Below are positions 51,201 to 57,200 of a DNA stretch of 64,000 nucleotides, one piece after another. Numbering within the stretch: the stretch's first letter is position 1; each line of letters opens with the position of its first letter. Both the position numbers and the translations under genes were made by a program. This DNA is from Trichobilharzia szidati (lineage: Eukaryota > Platyhelminthes > Trematoda > Strigeidida > Schistosomatidae): assembly GCA_944472155.2 (NCBI GenBank), contig OX235279.1, positions 121,574,110-121,638,109 of the forward strand, in the 5' to 3' direction. The notes below the pieces were generated by a model. That model saw only the letters and a program-made list of their open reading frames with translations. It did not search any database and was not told the DNA's origin.

Positions 51201-54200
51201 TTCATGGGCCATTGGATCGGGCCCTAGTGGCTTAATGGTATACGAGCTCGCCTTGTAACCAGAAGGTCCTGGGTTCTAGCCCTGCTGGGTGCATACTGCT
51301 GAAGAGTCCCAAACTAGGATGGAAGAGATAGCTGTCCAGTACTCCCAGCTGGTTTTCCAATGGTTCTCTAACCAATGTCAGCTCATGATGAAATCCTGTA
51401 ACACTTTCAGTATGTCCTGAAGAAATGCATTTCGTCTGTTCAGGAGAACCTCAGAAACCATCGGATGAACTGGAATTCTGGGTACTTTAGGTCATATCAA
51501 TCCTCGGGTGCTTACAGTTGTGGGGGACGTGGATGAAACTGTGGCAGCTATAAAAGTATTTCTCAATCAGTCCATACCCTGCTCTTCCGCAATATGAACG
51601 AATATACATAAGGAGCATCCAACTGAAACTTTAAAATCAGTTAATCTTCAAAATTGTTCCAGTTGAACAAGATCTATAGATTTTCTAGTATGCATTGAAT
51701 AATGAATGATGCAAACTCTTCACTATCACTGCCGTTGTCTTAGTTTATTATTCGCACACTTCATTATGTAGAACTAACCATGTCGCATAGAGGTAATAAA
51801 TTCATCTATTACAGGGCAGAAACTGAGTCAAAAAAGTCGAAAGAGGATTATTTAATCTGCTAAGATAAATTAAGATTCTCAAACGACTAGAACTCGAACT
51901 AAACTATAAAAGGTTGAAATAGGCTAATTTTTTATTTTTTTTCATGTTATTTTCCAAAAGCTTATTGATACAGTGATGCACATATTTTGATGTTTAATCA
52001 TAAATAAGAACTAATTTGTGCATTGTTTGAGATATGTCCAACCTACAGTATTTTTCCAATGTAAAATATTGTCCTTACGCTCAAATCAAAAATAAGCTTG
52101 CTGTTAGTCATTACAGACAGTAATTAGGTAACGGGTATAAAGTCTCAGTGAATTATGACTAGCAGACTTACTTGAGCCAATCAGAAAACAGGTCTCCCGC
52201 CACTCAGTGCGAGATTCATTTGAATTCGTCAACTGCGTCGAAAACGTCAATGTTTCTAATCAAACGATCATCTCGCTAGATGCTGTCTCATTTTTCACAA
52301 ATGTTCCACTAACTGAAACAATTTGTCACATATGCGAGCTCATCCACTCAGAAGGAGTAAACATCGGCATCCCCACCGACTATCTAAAAGAACTTCTGCT
52401 GAGATGCACCCTAAACGTCTAGTTCTCCTTTAATAATTAAATAATCGTCAAAAGGATGGTATAGCTATGGGCTCACCACTAGGCCCTCTGCTTGCGGATT
52501 TCTTTATGTCGAAACTCGAAAACACTTGCCTAAAGAATATGATTGACAACTTTGAACTCTACAAGAGATACGTCGACGACACCTTCATCATCTGCAACAA
52601 CGAAGAGAATTTAGAAGATATCTTGAAGTTCTTCAACAACTGCCACCCTGCGATTCAGTTCACACTAGAGAAAGAGTCTAACTCAAAGATATCTTTTCTT
52701 GACGTTCAACTAACGAGATGCCCACAAGATGGAACATTAAAAAGATCCATCTACAGAAAGCCAACGTGGAACGGATAACTCACTAACTTCCACAGTTGGG
52801 TACCTCTATATACTAAACGAAACTTAATCCGTTCATTAAGCCACAGAATACGCAGAATTTGCAGTCTGGACGCCATAGAAGACGAAATGAACACTCTTAA
52901 GAAAATCCTCCTTGAAAATGGCTATACAGAAAGATTTATCACAAAATCAATGAAACCCAGACCAGAGAAGCCGCCCACACCCAGCGCTCCAAAGAGACTT
53001 CTCTATATGAACCTACAGTACAATGGAGACCAATCTACAGAAATACTGAGAAATCGACTCTCCCGCTCATTGAAGAAAACCTTCTTTGCAGCTGAATTAC
53101 GACTGACGTCCTCCACGAGACCAATGATTCGCATGAACGTGAAGGATAAGCTACCGTTGTTGGCCTCGTCTATGTGCATCTACCAACTTACCTGCTCGTG
53201 TGGAGCCAAGAATATCTGCCGTACTCAGCGTTCGCTATCCAAACGCGTCAACGAACATTTAGCTTCATGGTTTTATAAAGGAGAAAACCGATGCCCCCGC
53301 AGCTCGATCCTTGAACATTTGATCGATTCTGGACACCAAGTCAAACCAGAAATAAACTTCAAAGTTATCTACAGAATACAAGGCAATCTTGCTAAAAGTG
53401 TACGGATCAAACTTCTCCACATCGCAGAAGCAATGGCAATTCATCTGCTAAATCCTGAACTCTACATACAAAGGAAATTCGTTCATTCATTAAATCTAAA
53501 ATGGATGTAATCTTTCTTAATTTCAGTCTTACTAATTGTATTATTTTGTCTCTTGCATTTTATTATTTCACATCTTCATATATATTATTCTCTACCCCAC
53601 CTTTTTGTAATCTCTACCGTACAATGTTACTAACTTGACCCACGTCCAGTTTCTAGTCAACTGTGTTACGTCATCCGATTAACTTACTTATTTTTAACTG
53701 CATTATTCTCTAACCCCACCCTTATTTGATTTTAAACACCACTCATTAACACTGTTGCCAACCTGACCTAATCTGAATTATACTCAACTGTATTACGTCA
53801 TCCAATTCACTTAATCAGTTCTATTTTATTTTCCATCTTAACGTTTGTCTCCAAGCCAAAAAATACTTATACTACATATTTATCTAAACCTTATAAATCT
53901 AATGTACACACACACAAACAAAATTGTATAAATATGCGATTGTACAGCTCAGTGAATGAATTCTCCGAAAAGAGTCTCTTCGCTGAACGCCTCCTTTTCT
54001 TTTATAATTATGACTGAGCTGAATAAATTACTGGTTGACTTTGGGAAGTGTTGATGAACACCTACTAACTAATGATATAAACAAACACTTTGCCAAAGTT
54101 TATAATCCCAAAAACTGAGGTGTGGAAGAATATTCCTCATTGTAAGACAATTCTACAGCAGATGGACGACTTTACCGATACCTTGTTTTGTGATGATTTG

Positions 54201-57200
54201 AGAATTTCAATTAAAATAGACTTATAATTATTCAGCTAATTATTTATTCTTCTTATTCAATAATATTTGCAATGTGGATGCTGGTTACTAGATTTCAGAG
54301 AAGTTTTTATGTTCTGCACCCCGAAATATGTCAGTGACCAGTACAGAAACTTATTGATGATCCTCATCAATGCACAGTACTACCTAAAATTCGAGTAGTT
54401 TACTGAAAGCATCCTAAAATTAGAGAAACTGCCGTTTCTTATTTATATTACCTTGACCTGGCTACTTAATACGACTAACTGAAGATAATGATATCATTTC
54501 AGTCATCCGGGTCAACAGTATATTTATTGTAGGAATTACATTGACAATTACGATGCTATTCTATGTCTTTATAGAAAGCTGCTAACATACTTGCTTTTAA
54601 GTTGTCAAAAATTAGCAAGCCATAATGACAGTTAACTTCATTTGAAATAACAACCATAGGTACTATTGGAACAATAGAAGACAAGGGCCAAGCAACCGAT
54701 CGTTTATTAAGGAAAACCAACACATATTTATAGATTTTAATGTACATTATTGTAGATTTATAAAATTATACTGTAGATTATTGTTAGTAGAAAATACAGT
54801 CTTTTGATTGGTTGTTTCTCAGAGAAAGTTAACCTCGCATCTCTTTGTGGCTGTGTCAGATCATCCATATGCTAACTGTATCCGCCTACGCAAAGCCTTT
54901 GTTCTCATTTTCTCACCACCAATATTGGGGACATAAACATTGACGTCAATTACTAGCCAGCAGCCAGCTCTCACCACACTATAATTCAAGACTGAGATCA
55001 TTTATAACACTGTGAAATTAGCTTACTCGTAGATATTTCTGTTTATCCTTATCAAATTGCGAGTGGATGTTAGCATGGAACATGAAGCAGAATATGTCCA
55101 ACAGCTTTACCACATAAGTAATTGATAACAGCATGAGTAGAAACCGAATCTTGTTAGTTAAACTGATTATGTTAAGACCATTCACTATCATCCGATTTCT
55201 GTCACAAATAAACTTCATTGTGTATAAAACAAATTTGTTTGTTTGTACTAAAATCTTACCCAGCACTAGGTGAGTGGAAGATTAGTATCGTGTTTACATA
55301 GCCGAAATCCAGCAAAGAGTACTACTGATAAGTGTATATTGTCAAACTACTTATATAAATTAGTAGTAAACATTATACAGCCTTAAAGTAGGCTTGCTTG
55401 AAAGTTAGACTGATAGATAATTTTCTTGGTTTTTCAGCGAGTGAAATCATTGTGAAAGCAATACTCCATTTCTAGCATTTCAGAAGCCCCATTTAGGGCT
55501 TATATGACATTGAAAAATATCGTTAAATCAGCACACATTAAGTGCAGGATTTTGCTGGACGGCCTCAAAGTTCACCATAAGCTTCCCTAGTAAGGCATTA
55601 TACAAAAGCACTCTGAGAATAAACCCATAATTTCGAAGTTTTGAGGAAAGCAGCCCAGTGATATTACGCTGATATACAGTCTTATAGTCTGGATTCCAAA
55701 ATGTATTATATTAGATAATATGAAAAAATTACAGAATGATTTTATCAACCATCGCCCGTAATCCTATTAATACATTAGCTGTACAGTCCTTTGACTACAA
55801 TTAGGACACCAAGGAATGTATCTACCAAATGCACGTTAAACTTGAAGTCAGTTTCTATCCAGATGAATTTATTATTATTTTTCCCTTGAGTCCCGAGTGA
55901 AACATAGAGCGTCAACTACACATCTCTGCTTTGTGCTATTCTCTCCCGCCCTCTTCATCTGGGTTCACAGTTGGCCATAATCTCTCATCTCCTCCTCACA
56001 CGATCTCATCCATGTCACCCTAAGATGACCCACTCGTCGCTTCCTATTTGAATTACACTCGAGCGATGGCCTGGTGCGTGATGTCATTCGATGGTTTCCT
56101 TAATATATGCCTGATCCATCTCCATTTTCTCCTAAATATTTGTTAAGCGATCGGCTCTTGGTTGGTTTGTTCTCAGTCAGAGTTTCTTGTTACTAATTCT
56201 TTCTGACTGGCTGGCTATTTGATCTTCAATATGGATCCAGAGAAGGCAGCTAATGATAAAAGTCTAACTAGTTGAAAATGCTTTTCGTGACAAGCAGTCC
56301 AAGTTTCTGACCCATAGAGAAGCACTGACTTCATATTGGAGTTGAAAATCCGAATCTTGTTCTTTATCCTGAGGCGGAGTGCAGTGAAGATGATTTCCAA
56401 ACTGTTTTCAGGTTGACAAAAGCGTACGTTTCTTGCCTTTCCGATTCTGGCTGGCTGGCTTTGACATCTTCATCCGTTCCAACTTCCTGTAGTTGAAACC
56501 GTACCTCTTAGATAAGTGAAGGCAGGAAGTGACCTCATTTAAATATCTCCCGTTGATGGTGATTGGTGCTGGTTGTTGCTGTTTTCTGATTATGTTCATC
56601 ACCTTCGTCTTCTCTATGTTCACCTGGAGTACTGTCTTCGCTGCCTCTTCAGCAAGTTTGCTTGTTTTTTACCTGTAAGTCTTCGAGTTTGTGTGACACC
56701 CGACATATATCATTTGCGAATTCCAGATCGTATAGAGCTAAATTTACTGTAGTACATAATGATGATAATAATAATAATGATAAATAACCCAGATTCTGCA
56801 TAACTTCAAAGACAGTGTGAAAACTACATCTCATGCTGACAGGCAACATGTACAGAGACACCAACTTGCTAACAACTGTTAAATTATAAAAACTGATAAT
56901 TAATTCAGCTGTAGGTTGCTGGATTGGAGGAATTTCGTGGAAATGTTTACTGCGTTTGTCAGCAAACTAATACGTTTGAAAAATTCACCAAAATTCAGAA
57001 CCACAAAATAATAGAGGATTTGATCAGATCGAACTATGTTTTTGAGTCCTCATTAATATATATATACATATATACTTAAGTTCATTTTTGGTTTTATCAG
57101 ATTTCTTAAAGAAATAAATTTCAAATTTGTATATCCAACTCCTAACAGGTACACTTGGCGAACGAGAATTAGCCACACAAACAATCCTCTTCAATATCGA

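Larger units (their letters stand above)
52165..54000 (+). mobile_element. Penelope-like element with YVDD RT and GIY-YIG, 5'-truncated (MATE intron 10)
   Basis: Reads LEPIRKQVSRHSVRDSFEFV, then ISLDAVSFFTNVPLTETICH (catalytic Asp motif), a break at about 52425-52465, then GIAMGSPLGPLLADFFMSKL and YKRYVDDTFIICNNEE (YVDD intact). FLDVQLTR and SIYRKPTWNG are followed by a stop where other copies have Gln. After that stop one clean frame (52887-53510, 207 codons) carries LLENGYTERFITKSM, LRNRLSRSLKKTFFAAELRL, and the GIY-YIG domain CIYQLTCSCGAKNICRTQRS to LNPELYIQRKFVHSLNLKW. In that domain YIG-RT is changed to NIC-RT. The 3' UTR contains a ~115-bp tandem duplication (53580-53815) and ends at the hammerhead-like motif near 53985. 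Confidence 0.93.

Noticed and set aside
51415..51500. Minus strand shows a GACGAAATGC string and a possible stem II, resembling a second Smalpha hammerhead.
   Set aside because: CUGANGA is replaced by CCGATGG, stem I does not pair, and the cleavage context does not fit; not enough to call a ribozyme.
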